From an uncultured Romboutsia sp. (GTDB lineage: Bacteria; Bacillota; Clostridia; Peptostreptococcales; Peptostreptococcaceae), in the NCBI GenBank assembly GCA_937880075.1, contig CALFLM010000002.1, positions 1-13,821 of the forward strand: a stretch of DNA of 13,821 bases, written 5' to 3'. This document shows, one piece after another, positions 7,022 through 13,370 of the stretch. Position numbers and translations under genes: made by a program. The notes beneath the pieces were generated by a model that searched no databases, was not told where the DNA came from, and saw nothing but the letters and a program-made list of their open reading frames with translations. How positions within the stretch are numbered: position 1 is the stretch's first letter; every line of letters starts with the position of its first letter.

Positions 7022-7756
7022 ATGAAAATAATTAAGGTTATAGCTAGTTTTTTTACACTAATGTTAATAGGTATATTTATTTCATATGGAGACACTGATA
7101 ACAATGGATACGACAAATTTTTAGAAACATTTGACAATACACAAGCGGATTTTAAATTTTATAATATAAAAGCTAACGGATTAATAAATTATGATATAAC
7201 TAAGAATGAAATAAAAGATATATGCATAGATATAATTAATGACCTTGGTCTAGAAGAAAGTGATATAAAGTGGGAAGAAAAATGGGGTGAAAAGGAAAAA
7301 CAGATATATATTCAATCAAATACTTCTGATAAAAATATTTCTATAGTCGGGATTAAAAAAAATAGTGATGAATCGTATATAATTGTTGACATATTGGACA
7401 ATAAGGTATATAAAAATATAGTGGATATTTATACAATTCTTGAGAAATCATTATATAAATATTCAAATATTGTCGATATAAGTACATGTATATCAGGAGA
7501 GTTTTCCAAAAGATTACAATTTAGCAAATATGATGATATTTTACAAGAAATATTATATAATATGAGTGCTAAAGAAATAGATAGAATTGAAAATGAAAAT
7601 ATGGTGTCTATTACAGCATATAGCGAATTGATAGAAGAAAATTATTTAGAGTATTTAGGAAATAAGATAAATTTAAATATAGGAATTAGGTATAGTGAGG
7701 ATGATGATAAAACATTAATATACATAGCTACGCCTATTATAAAACTAGATTATTGA
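7022..7756 (+). CDS. ywmB: YwmB-family exported protein (DUF1779, TBP-like fold)
   Basis: Function is not established. The 244-residue protein starts with a signal peptide or membrane anchor (MKIIKVIASFFTLMLIGIFI) and then has an acidic, lysine-rich extracytoplasmic region with no catalytic motif that I recognise. I assign it to the YwmB family from its size, its N-terminal signal, its position immediately before murA and spoIID (the ywmB-murAA-spoIID order of Bacillus), and the general beta/alpha pattern. The family is annotated as having a TATA-box-binding-protein-like fold, which does not imply DNA binding here because the protein is exported. It is 21 bases before murA and likely cotranscribed. 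The start is fixed by AAGGGGG 8 bases upstream, inside the glmS terminator. Confidence 0.75.
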   Translation: MKIIKVIASFFTLMLIGIFISYGDTDNNGYDKFLETFDNTQADFKFYNIKANGLINYDITKNEIKDICIDIINDLGLEESDIKWEEKWGEKEKQIYIQSNTSDKNISIVGIKKNSDESYIIVDILDNKVYKNIVDIYTILEKSLYKYSNIVDISTCISGEFSKRLQFSKYDDILQEILYNMSAKEIDRIENENMVSITAYSELIEENYLEYLGNKINLNIGIRYSEDDDKTLIYIATPIIKLDY

Positions 7757-7777
7757 TAATGAGGAGAGAAAGATAGT

Positions 7778-9034
7778 ATGCCTAAGATATTAGTTAAAAA
7801 GAGTAATCCGCTTAAAGGAAGCGTTAAAATAGATGGAGCAAAAAATGCAGTATTACCTATAATAGCAGCAACATTATTAGCAAAGGGGAAGTCTACATTA
7901 AGAGGAGTTCCAAATTTAAAAGATGTACATGTTATATCTGATTTATTAAGACATTTAGGTGCAGATGTAGAGTATACGGATAATACTTTAACTGTAGATG
8001 CTACTAATATAACAACATGTGAAGCTCCATACGAGCTTGTAAGAAAGATGAGAGCGTCTTTTTTAGTAATGGGACCGTTACTTGCAAGATTCAATCATAC
8101 AAAGATATCTATGCCAGGTGGATGTGCTATAGGAACAAGACCAATAGATTTACATCTAAAAGGATTTAAGCATTTAGGTGCTAAAGTTGACATGGACCAT
8201 GGATTTGTAGAAGCTACAGCTGAAAAATTAATAGGTAACAAATTATACTTAGATTTCCCATCAGTTGGTGCAACTGAAAACATTATGATGGCAGCTGCAC
8301 TTGCAGAGGGAACGACTATAATAGAAAATGCAGCAGAAGAACCAGAGATAGTAGATTTAGCAAATTTCTTAAATGAAATGGGTGCCAATGTAAAAGGTGC
8401 TGGAACAAACACTATAAAGATAAAAGGTGTAAAAAAATTAATAGGAGCGGAGCATAACGTAATTCCTGATAGAATAGAAGCTGCAACTTATATGGTAGCA
8501 GCAGCTATGACTAAAGGCGATATAACTATAGAAAACGTAATAATGGAACATTTAAAGCCTGTAACAGCTAAATTAATAGAAGCAGGTTGTGAAATAATAG
8601 AAATGGATAATGCAGTTAGGGTAATAGGACCAGAAGTTTTAAAACCTATTGACATAAAAACTTTACCACATCCAGGATTCCCAACAGATGTTCAAGCTCA
8701 ATTTATGGCTATGCTTACTGTTGCAAATGGAAGTGGAACTGTAATAGAAACTGTATTTGAAAATAGATTCATGCACGTTGCAGAGTTCAATAGAATGGGT
8801 GCAGATATAAGAATAGAAGGTAGAAGTGCAATTGTTAAGGGTGTTAACCAATTATACGGTGCTAAAGTAAATGCTACAGATTTAAGAGCAGGTGCTGCAC
8901 TTATATTATGTGGTCTTATAGCTGAAGGTGAAACTCAAATAGGTGAAATATATCACATACAAAGAGGATATGTAGATATAGATAAGAAAATAACTGCATT
9001 AGGTGGAAATATAAAAATAGTAGAAGAACAATAA
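7778..9034 (+). CDS. murA: UDP-N-acetylglucosamine 1-carboxyvinyltransferase MurA
   Basis: Transfers enolpyruvate from PEP to UDP-GlcNAc, the first committed step of peptidoglycan synthesis; cytoplasmic. The 418 residues match the family. The EPSP-synthase-like inside-out barrel motifs are present: K22-N23 (DGAKNAVLP) for substrate binding, the catalytic cysteine C116 in the PGGCAIGTRP loop, and D304 in HPGFPTDVQAQ. Cys rather than Asp at position 116 predicts sensitivity to fosfomycin. GAGGAGA about 10 bases upstream supports the ATG. It follows ywmB closely and has no clear terminator after it, so its transcript probably runs into spoIID. Many clostridia have a second murA elsewhere; this one is in the spoIID-linked context. 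Confidence 0.97.
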   Translation: MPKILVKKSNPLKGSVKIDGAKNAVLPIIAATLLAKGKSTLRGVPNLKDVHVISDLLRHLGADVEYTDNTLTVDATNITTCEAPYELVRKMRASFLVMGPLLARFNHTKISMPGGCAIGTRPIDLHLKGFKHLGAKVDMDHGFVEATAEKLIGNKLYLDFPSVGATENIMMAAALAEGTTIIENAAEEPEIVDLANFLNEMGANVKGAGTNTIKIKGVKKLIGAEHNVIPDRIEAATYMVAAAMTKGDITIENVIMEHLKPVTAKLIEAGCEIIEMDNAVRVIGPEVLKPIDIKTLPHPGFPTDVQAQFMAMLTVANGSGTVIETVFENRFMHVAEFNRMGADIRIEGRSAIVKGVNQLYGAKVNATDLRAGAALILCGLIAEGETQIGEIYHIQRGYVDIDKKITALGGNIKIVEEQ

Positions 9035-9049
9035 GTAAAAATTTTATAG

Positions 9050-9079
9050 TAATATAATATAAAGGGTTATTCATATACT
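9050..9079 (+). promoter_or_regulatory. Candidate sigma-E promoter of spoIID
   Basis: TAATATA (9050-9056), a 15-base spacer and CATATACT (9072-9079) resemble the Bacillus sigma-E consensus (KMATATT and CATACAMT), with 6 of 7 and 7 of 8 matches. Transcription would start near 9086. SpoIID is a mother-cell sigma-E gene in known spore formers, so the match agrees with expectation. The -10 element lies inside the left arm of the inverted repeat at 9061-9081. Confidence 0.6.
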
Positions 9080-9125
9080 TTAAAGATAAGTAATCTAAGG
9101 AGGAAAAGTATATGAATAACCCTTT
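9061..9125 (+). promoter_or_regulatory. Perfect 21-bp inverted repeat occluding the spoIID start codon
   Basis: 9061-9081 is the exact inverted complement of 9105-9125. The right arm contains the ATG (9112-9114) and codons 2-5 of spoIID. The 23-base loop contains the Shine-Dalgarno AAGGAGG (9097-9103). There is no U run after the right arm, so it is not a typical terminator. An RNA that includes both arms would have a base-paired start codon. Confidence 0.85.
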
Positions 9126-10137
9126 AGGAATTTTAGCAGGAGTAATAGTATGCTCAGCTACATTGCCAATATTTTTAAGTGTAGTATCTTATGATGATAT
9201 AGAAACTAATACTCTTCAAAAAAAAGAACAATTAATAGAAAAAAAAGTATCTTCAAAATATATAAATTATGAAACGATAGATAAAGACTCACCTAAAATT
9301 AATATATATAATCATAAAACGGTTAAAACACAACAAAAGGATATAGAGGAATATTTATATGGAGTACTTTCAGGAGAAATGCCTTCAGATTTTAATATAG
9401 AAGCATTAAAGGCACAAGCTGTTGCAGCTAGAACTTATGTTATGTATAATCAAGAAAATCAAATATCTAAACATAAAGGTGCAGCTGTATGTACTGATTA
9501 CACTCATTGTCAAGAATATAAAAGTTATGAAGAATTAAAAAAATCAAAAGGTGAAGAATGGATGAAAAACTCTTATCCTATAATAAAGCAAGCAGTAGAC
9601 GAAACAAAAGGACATATCATAACTTATGATGGAGAACCTATATTACCATTATATTTTTCAACATCATCAGGAAAAACTGAAAATAGTGAAGAGGTATTTT
9701 CAACAGAATATCCATATCTAAGATCTGTAGACAGCTTATATGATAAATACTCACCAAAATATGCATCTACATTGAAAATAAGTAATAAAGACTTTGTGAG
9801 TAAATTAAAAAATACATATATTGATATAAATATAACTGAAAATAATCTTAATTCTCAAATTGAAATATTAAATAGAAGTGATGGAGGATCAGTTGAAAAA
9901 ATAAAATTAGGTAATAAAGAACTTACAGGTAGAGATATAAGAAATATATTAAATTTAAACTCAGCAAACTTTGAAATAAAATTTGATACTAATTCTCTAG
10001 ATTTTGTAGTAAAAGGATATGGACATGGAGTAGGCATGAGCCAATGGGGGGCTCAAGGAATGGCAGAAGAAGGATATAAATACTATGAAATACTATCTCA
10101 TTATTATAAAGATACAACAATAAAGGATCTATATTAA
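9112..10137 (+). CDS. spoIID: Stage II sporulation protein D, SpoIID (lytic transglycosylase)
   Basis: Membrane-anchored lytic transglycosylase of the mother cell that thins septal peptidoglycan during engulfment, working with SpoIIP and SpoIIM. The 341 residues start with a signal anchor (about 4-26). The catalytic glutamate is E89 in SGEMPSDF, followed by AQAVAARTY. A zinc site like that of C. difficile SpoIID is visible: H121, C127, H132, C133 in HKGAAVCTDYTHC. The C terminus carries the conserved GYGHGVGMSQWGAQGMA and ends YYKDTTI. AAGGAGG lies 8 bases before the ATG. Expected to be under sigma-E. Its start lies in a long hairpin shared with the end of the murA transcript. It is followed after 94 bases by spoIIQ. 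Confidence 0.96.
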   Translation: MNNPLGILAGVIVCSATLPIFLSVVSYDDIETNTLQKKEQLIEKKVSSKYINYETIDKDSPKINIYNHKTVKTQQKDIEEYLYGVLSGEMPSDFNIEALKAQAVAARTYVMYNQENQISKHKGAAVCTDYTHCQEYKSYEELKKSKGEEWMKNSYPIIKQAVDETKGHIITYDGEPILPLYFSTSSGKTENSEEVFSTEYPYLRSVDSLYDKYSPKYASTLKISNKDFVSKLKNTYIDINITENNLNSQIEILNRSDGGSVEKIKLGNKELTGRDIRNILNLNSANFEIKFDTNSLDFVVKGYGHGVGMSQWGAQGMAEEGYKYYEILSHYYKDTTIKDLY

Positions 10138-10172
10138 AATATTAAAAATAGATGTAAAAAAGTGATTAAATT

Positions 10173-10202
10173 GTATAAAATTAGAAAATAAAGCCAACAA
10201 TA
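10173..10202 (+). promoter_or_regulatory. Candidate sigma-F (forespore) promoter of spoIIQ
   Basis: GTATA (10173-10177), a 15-base spacer and GCCAACAATA (10193-10202) match the sigma-F/sigma-G pattern GYATA and GGNRANANTW at nearly every position; only the second G of the -10 differs. The start would be near 10208, about 24 bases before the spoIIQ ATG. SpoIIQ is a forespore sigma-F gene in studied spore formers, so function and motif agree. Confidence 0.65.
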
Positions 10203-10231
10203 CAGATACACAATATATTTGGAGGTGCTGT

Positions 10232-10909
10232 ATGAAGAAAAAACTATTAGAAAAAGATGGTTTTTACCTGGCTTTATTTGTATGCATATGCTTAGTCGCT
10301 ATTGGTGGGGTTTGGTTTACAAAAAATAATGTAGATGAGTTAACTTCAAATGATTTATTTGTAAATAAGACTAACGAAAATAGTAAAAGAGAAGAAGATG
10401 AAGTACATTTAATAGAAAAGGACATAGAAAAAGATGACTCTATACCTACTTCAACGGGGTCAAAGGAAAATCTAGAGAAAGCTAAAGAAAAACAAGAAAA
10501 TAAAAGATCAAAATTAAGTTTCTTAGGGACTAAAGTTGTTAGAAAATACTCTGAAAAAGAACCAAGTTATTCAAAAACACTAGATTTATGGGAAGTACAT
10601 AAAGGTTTAGATATAAGTGCAAATGAAGGTTATGAAGTAAAATCTCTATTAGATGGAAAAGTTGTTAACGTATTTAAAGATGATAAACATGGAATATCAG
10701 TAAGAGTAGAAAGTGCTAATAACGTAGCAGTAGTTTACTCTAACTTAAGTGAAAAAACTAATGTTAAAAAAGGACAAGAAGTTACAGAAGGTCAAGTACT
10801 AGGCATAGTTGGGAACACTACTTCAGTTGAAAGTGAAGATGGAACACATGTACATGTAGAAGCTTTTAAAGGCGAAGAATCCATAGATCCTATGACTTTT
10901 ATTAAATAA
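10232..10909 (+). CDS. spoIIQ: Stage II sporulation protein Q, SpoIIQ (LytM/M23 domain)
   Basis: Forespore membrane protein whose outer domain meets mother-cell SpoIIIAH across the septal space, forming the channel complex needed for engulfment and late forespore transcription. It has 225 residues: one membrane helix (about 11-30), a charged Lys/Glu linker (about 45-95), then an M23/LytM domain. The metal ligands of an active M23 peptidase are present: H123 and D127 in HKGLD, and H206 and H208 in THVHVE. Bacillus subtilis SpoIIQ lacks this complete set, while clostridial SpoIIQ keeps it. GGAGGT (10221-10226) supports the ATG. It has its own forespore-type promoter and a strong terminator. Assignment rests on domain layout plus its place between spoIID and spoIIID. 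Confidence 0.93.
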   Translation: MKKKLLEKDGFYLALFVCICLVAIGGVWFTKNNVDELTSNDLFVNKTNENSKREEDEVHLIEKDIEKDDSIPTSTGSKENLEKAKEKQENKRSKLSFLGTKVVRKYSEKEPSYSKTLDLWEVHKGLDISANEGYEVKSLLDGKVVNVFKDDKHGISVRVESANNVAVVYSNLSEKTNVKKGQEVTEGQVLGIVGNTTSVESEDGTHVHVEAFKGEESIDPMTFIK

Positions 10910-10955
10910 AAATAGTTTAGTTTATGTTACAAACGATATATCCGTTGCTAAAAAG

Positions 10956-11000
10956 TATAACAGACTTTAATCAAAAATGATTGAGTCTGTTATATTTTTT
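10956..11000 (+). terminator. spoIIQ terminator
   Basis: TATAACAGACT (10956-10966) pairs with AGTCTGTTATA (10984-10994). Pairing continues inward as AATCA/TGATT around an AAAA loop with one bulge, and the stem is followed by six Ts (10995-11000). It is a strong intrinsic terminator about 45 bases after the spoIIQ stop. Confidence 0.93.
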
Positions 11001-11018
11001 GCTTAATTCACATATATA
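10990..11018 (+). promoter_or_regulatory. Candidate sigma-E promoter of spoIIID
   Basis: TTATATT (10990-10996), a 14-base spacer and CATATATA (11011-11018) resemble sigma-E elements (KMATATT, CATACAMT). The -35 is good and the -10 moderate. The -35 overlaps the 3' arm of the spoIIQ terminator. spoIIID is a sigma-E gene in Bacillus. The surrounding AT-rich DNA lowers confidence. Confidence 0.4.
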
Positions 11019-11050
11019 TCATTAAGGTTAGTATGTGAGGAGGGAATGTA

Positions 11051-11317
11051 GTGAGGTCTCATATAGAGGAACGAGCAATCGTTGTGGCAAAATATATACT
11101 AGAAAAGAATACTACAGTAAGACAAACAGCTAAAACATTTGGTGTGAGCAAAAGTACTATTCACAAAGATGTTACTGAACGATTAGAGGAAATAAACCCA
11201 ACTCTTGCAAAAGAGGTTAAAATGGTTTTAGAAAAAAATAAATCTGAGAGACACATCAGAGGTGGAATGGCAACAAAACTTAAATATGAAAAAGAAATGC
11301 AAAAAGATGTAGGGTGA
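11051..11317 (+). CDS. spoIIID: Mother-cell transcription regulator SpoIIID
   Basis: Small DNA-binding protein that activates and represses sigma-E-dependent genes in the mother cell. The 88 residues match the family. A helix-turn-helix is readable at about 23-43 (VRQTAKTFGVSKSTIHKDV), followed by a basic C-terminal tail (HIRGGMATKLKYEKE) of the type that contributes to DNA contact. I take the GTG start because AGGAGGG (11038-11044) lies 6 bases upstream and family members start with this RSHIEERA sequence. It is isolated between two terminators, consistent with a single-gene unit. Its last codons form the left arm of its own terminator. Confidence 0.97.
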   Translation: MRSHIEERAIVVAKYILEKNTTVRQTAKTFGVSKSTIHKDVTERLEEINPTLAKEVKMVLEKNKSERHIRGGMATKLKYEKEMQKDVG

Positions 11318-11335
11318 TACCTACATCTTTTTCTT
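11301..11335 (+). terminator. spoIIID terminator, left arm inside the coding region
   Basis: AAAAAGATGTAGG (11301-11313) pairs perfectly with CCTACATCTTTTT (11320-11332) around GTGATA, which contains the TGA stop codon. The T run is part of the 3' arm. A ribosome at the stop codon would cover the stem. Confidence 0.88.
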
Positions 11336-11369
11336 GACTTAAATAAAGTTTTTGTATATTTTGTATAAT
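11334..11369 (+). promoter_or_regulatory. Candidate sigma-A promoter region of mbl/mreB
   Basis: TTGACT (11334-11339) begins at the last bases of the spoIIID terminator. Possible -10 elements are TATTTT (11357-11362, 17-base spacer) and a perfect TATAAT (11364-11369), which is 24 bases away and so would need another -35. The terminator upstream implies a promoter here; which -10 is used cannot be decided by eye. Confidence 0.45.
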
Positions 11370-11413
11370 AGGAGTTAAAAATGAATCGATAAAAATAAAA
11401 AGGAGTTGAAGAA

Positions 11414-12433
11414 ATGTCTAGAGCAGATATAGGTATAGATTTAGGTACGGCAAATGTACTTGTATATGTTAGTGGAAAAGGAATTGTTCTAGAAGAACCA
11501 TCTGTTGTAGCGATAGATAAGAAAGCTAATTCTGTATTAGCAGTAGGTGAAGAAGCTAGAAAAATGATAGGAAGGACACCAGGGAATATAGTTGCAATAA
11601 GACCTTTAAGAGATGGCGTTATATCAGATTATGATGTAACTGAAAAAATGTTAAAGTATTTTATAAATAAAGTTGTAGATAAAAAAGGATTTAGTAGATT
11701 CTTTATGCCTAGAATAATGGTGTGTGTTCCTACGGGGGTTACAGAAGTCGAAAAAAGAGCTGTAGAAGAAGCAACAAGACAGGCTGGTGCAAGAGAAGTA
11801 TATATAATAGAAGAGCCTATAGCGGCTGCAATAGGGGTAGGAATGGATATATCTCAACCTCATGGAAATATGGTTATAGATATTGGAGGAGGTACATCAG
11901 ATATAGCTGTAATATCTTTAGGTGGAGCTGTAGTAAGTGAGTCTATAAAAGTAGGTGGAGATAAATTCGATGAAGCAATAGTAAGGTATATGAAGAATCA
12001 ACATAATCTTCTAATAGGAGAAAGAACTGCAGAAAAAATAAAAATAGAAATAGGTTGTGCATATAAAAGAGAAAAAGAAAAAACTATGAAGATAACAGGT
12101 AGAAACTTAATTACTGGACTGCCACATGCCATAGAAGTATCGTCTTCAGAAATGTTAGAAGCTCTAGATGAATGTGCTGAGCAGATTGTAGTTACGGCAC
12201 ATGTGGTATTGGAGAAAACGCCACCAGAATTAGCAGCAGATATAAGTGATAGAGGAATAATTATGACAGGTGGAGGAGCATTATTATACGGTTTAGATAA
12301 AAGAATTGAGGAAAGAACAGGTATAAAGGTAAGCGTTGCTGATAAACCATTATCTTGTGTAGCTGAAGGAACAGGAAAGGCACTTAGTTCAATAGATTTA
12401 TTAAAATCAGGTGGGACATTTAATAAAAAATAA
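11414..12433 (+). CDS. mbl: Rod-shape actin homologue, MreB/Mbl family
   Basis: Bacterial actin that forms membrane-associated filaments and positions the lateral-wall synthesis machinery. The 339 residues match the family. The actin-fold nucleotide motifs are intact: phosphate-1 DIGIDLGTANVLVY (5-18), IRPLRDGVISDYD (62-74), phosphate-2 DIGGGTSDI (155-163), and the adenosine motif GIIMTGGGALLYGLD in the C-terminal third (about 280-294). AAAGGAG (11399-11405) lies 8 bases before the ATG. Its position after spoIIID matches mbl of Bacillus; sequence alone does not separate Mbl from MreB, so the symbol is by synteny. There is no mreC/mreD next to it, which also fits mbl rather than the mreBCD locus. 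Confidence 0.95.
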   Translation: MSRADIGIDLGTANVLVYVSGKGIVLEEPSVVAIDKKANSVLAVGEEARKMIGRTPGNIVAIRPLRDGVISDYDVTEKMLKYFINKVVDKKGFSRFFMPRIMVCVPTGVTEVEKRAVEEATRQAGAREVYIIEEPIAAAIGVGMDISQPHGNMVIDIGGGTSDIAVISLGGAVVSESIKVGGDKFDEAIVRYMKNQHNLLIGERTAEKIKIEIGCAYKREKEKTMKITGRNLITGLPHAIEVSSSEMLEALDECAEQIVVTAHVVLEKTPPELAADISDRGIIMTGGGALLYGLDKRIEERTGIKVSVADKPLSCVAEGTGKALSSIDLLKSGGTFNKK

Positions 12434-12435
12434 AA

Positions 12436-12497
12436 TATAAATAAAAAATCCTACTTTAAATGGTACGTACTATTTAAAGTAGGATTTTTTATTTATA
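12436..12497. terminator. 26-bp bidirectional terminator between mbl and yyaC
   Basis: 12436-12461 pairs perfectly with 12472-12497. The 10-base loop GGTACGTACT contains the palindrome GTACGTAC. A run of six As before and six Ts after the central stem makes it usable from both strands, as expected between the convergent mbl (plus) and yyaC (minus) genes. Confidence 0.93.
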
Positions 12498-12531
12498 ATG
12501 AAATTATAGTATGAAATGTTTTTCTGACACG

Positions 12532-12560
12532 TCGCTTAAGAGAAGCGAAATTTTTATTTT
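12532..12560 (+). terminator. Possible second plus-strand terminator
   Basis: TCGCTT (12532-12537) pairs with AAGCGA (12543-12548) around a 5-base loop, followed by AATTTTTATTTT. It is short, lies beyond the strong 26-bp hairpin, and may be only a backup. On the minus strand it lacks a U run. Confidence 0.4.
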
Positions 12561-12570
12561 GGTATTTGAT

Positions 12571-13080
12571 TTATGTTGAAAGCAAAAGTGATAAAGATAT
12601 AATCTCAGCTAATTCTAAAATAAAGCTAAGTCTAACACTATTAAATGAAAATCTATTATTTTCATCTATTTTATCTACTATACCTACTATTGAATAGTGT
12701 CCTATTTGAGGTAATTTTTTACCTACTCCTTTTCCGGGCAAGATAGGGCCTTCTCTTATTTGTATATTGCCTATACTGCTTTTTGAGCCTAAACACGCAT
12801 CTATAGCTAAGAAGTTACCTTTAGGATGGGATTTCTTTATATGTTCAATAGATTCATATATATTTAAAGCATGGATAGGGTTATCTAATGTACCGTAGAC
12901 AGGGTATTTGAAGTCACTGTTTTTTAACATTGTTCCAACTAAAGGTCCAAGTGCGTCACCTATAGCTCTATCTGTTCCTATACAAACTATAACTGTATTT
13001 TCATCAATTACATCTTTGATAATTGAGCTTAACACCTGTACTACATTTTCTTTTTTATAATTTATTCTGGCTAAATACAT
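12571..13080 (-). CDS. yyaC: YyaC family spore protein (DUF1256, Gpr-like peptidase fold)
   Basis: A sporulation-associated protein of the YyaC family, annotated as a putative spore protease because the fold resembles Gpr and HybD; its substrate is unknown to me. The 169 residues include the family-conserved IGTDRAIGDALGPLVG (34-49), the AIDACLG segment (92-98) and the glycine-rich GKGVGKKLP (116-124). The acidic residues in the first two motifs are the likely metal or catalytic positions by comparison with the fold. AAAGGGGG just upstream on the minus strand supports the start. It is the only minus-strand gene here, converging on mbl and diverging from metK. The C terminus is hydrophobic (FILELAEIISLSLLLST). 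Confidence 0.88.
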   Translation of the reverse strand: MYLARINYKKENVVQVLSSIIKDVIDENTVIVCIGTDRAIGDALGPLVGTMLKNSDFKYPVYGTLDNPIHALNIYESIEHIKKSHPKGNFLAIDACLGSKSSIGNIQIREGPILPGKGVGKKLPQIGHYSIVGIVDKIDENNRFSFNSVRLSFILELAEIISLSLLLST

Positions 13081-13100
13081 AGGAACCCCCTTTCTAAAAA

Positions 13101-13129
13101 AATATATGAAAAGTTAATAGAAAAAATAC
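13101..13129 (-). promoter_or_regulatory. Candidate sporulation-sigma promoter of yyaC
   Basis: Reading the minus strand, GTATT (13129-13125), a 16-base spacer and CATATATT (13108-13101) resemble a sigma-E or sigma-G promoter, ending about 20 bases before the yyaC start. The match is partial and the region is AT-rich; it is listed because yyaC lies in a sporulation context. Confidence 0.3.
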
Positions 13130-13256
13130 CTACCTTCGAGGTTTAATAAAGTAAATTTGAGATGGATACTTTAGATATAAATTAATTTATAATAAATTAA
13201 GAATTGCTTAATGTTTACGATATTAAACTAAAATTTATAATATATATGTTTTACTT

Positions 13257-13357
13257 AAAATGCTTAATTAGATAAAGTTATTATTTTATATTGTTCAAAA
13301 ATACAATAAACAATAAAATTATTTTATAATGTAGAATTATTATTAGAACATATATAC
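13257..13357 (+). repeat. Intergenic repeat, copy 3
   Basis: Third copy of the repeat, about 10 kb from the others and in the same orientation relative to the window. It is about 95% identical to copy 1 by hand alignment. Similarity to copy 1 continues left to about 13231 (TATATATGTTTTA). The hairpin is TATTGT (13289-13294) / ACAATA (13303-13308). It lies alone, without the palindrome seen between copies 1 and 2, directly before the metK promoter. Together with the yyaC upstream DNA it fills the gene-free stretch from 13095 to the riboswitch. Confidence 0.9.
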
Positions 13358-13370
13358 TAAAAATAAATTA

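Noticed and set aside
7750..8851. Minus-strand open frames within murA.
   Set aside because: Shadows of murA, whose catalytic residues are all readable; no independent start signals.
11032..11065. Stem TATGTGAG/CTCATATA around the spoIIID GTG start, as another start-masking hairpin.
   Set aside because: 8 bp with one wobble, and the left arm lies downstream of the probable transcription start, so it does not fit the read-through logic; likely chance.
11651..11940. Open frames on both strands inside mbl, one rich in Arg, Ser, Tyr and Cys.
   Set aside because: Out-of-frame translations of intact mbl; composition is typical of a shifted frame in AT-rich DNA.
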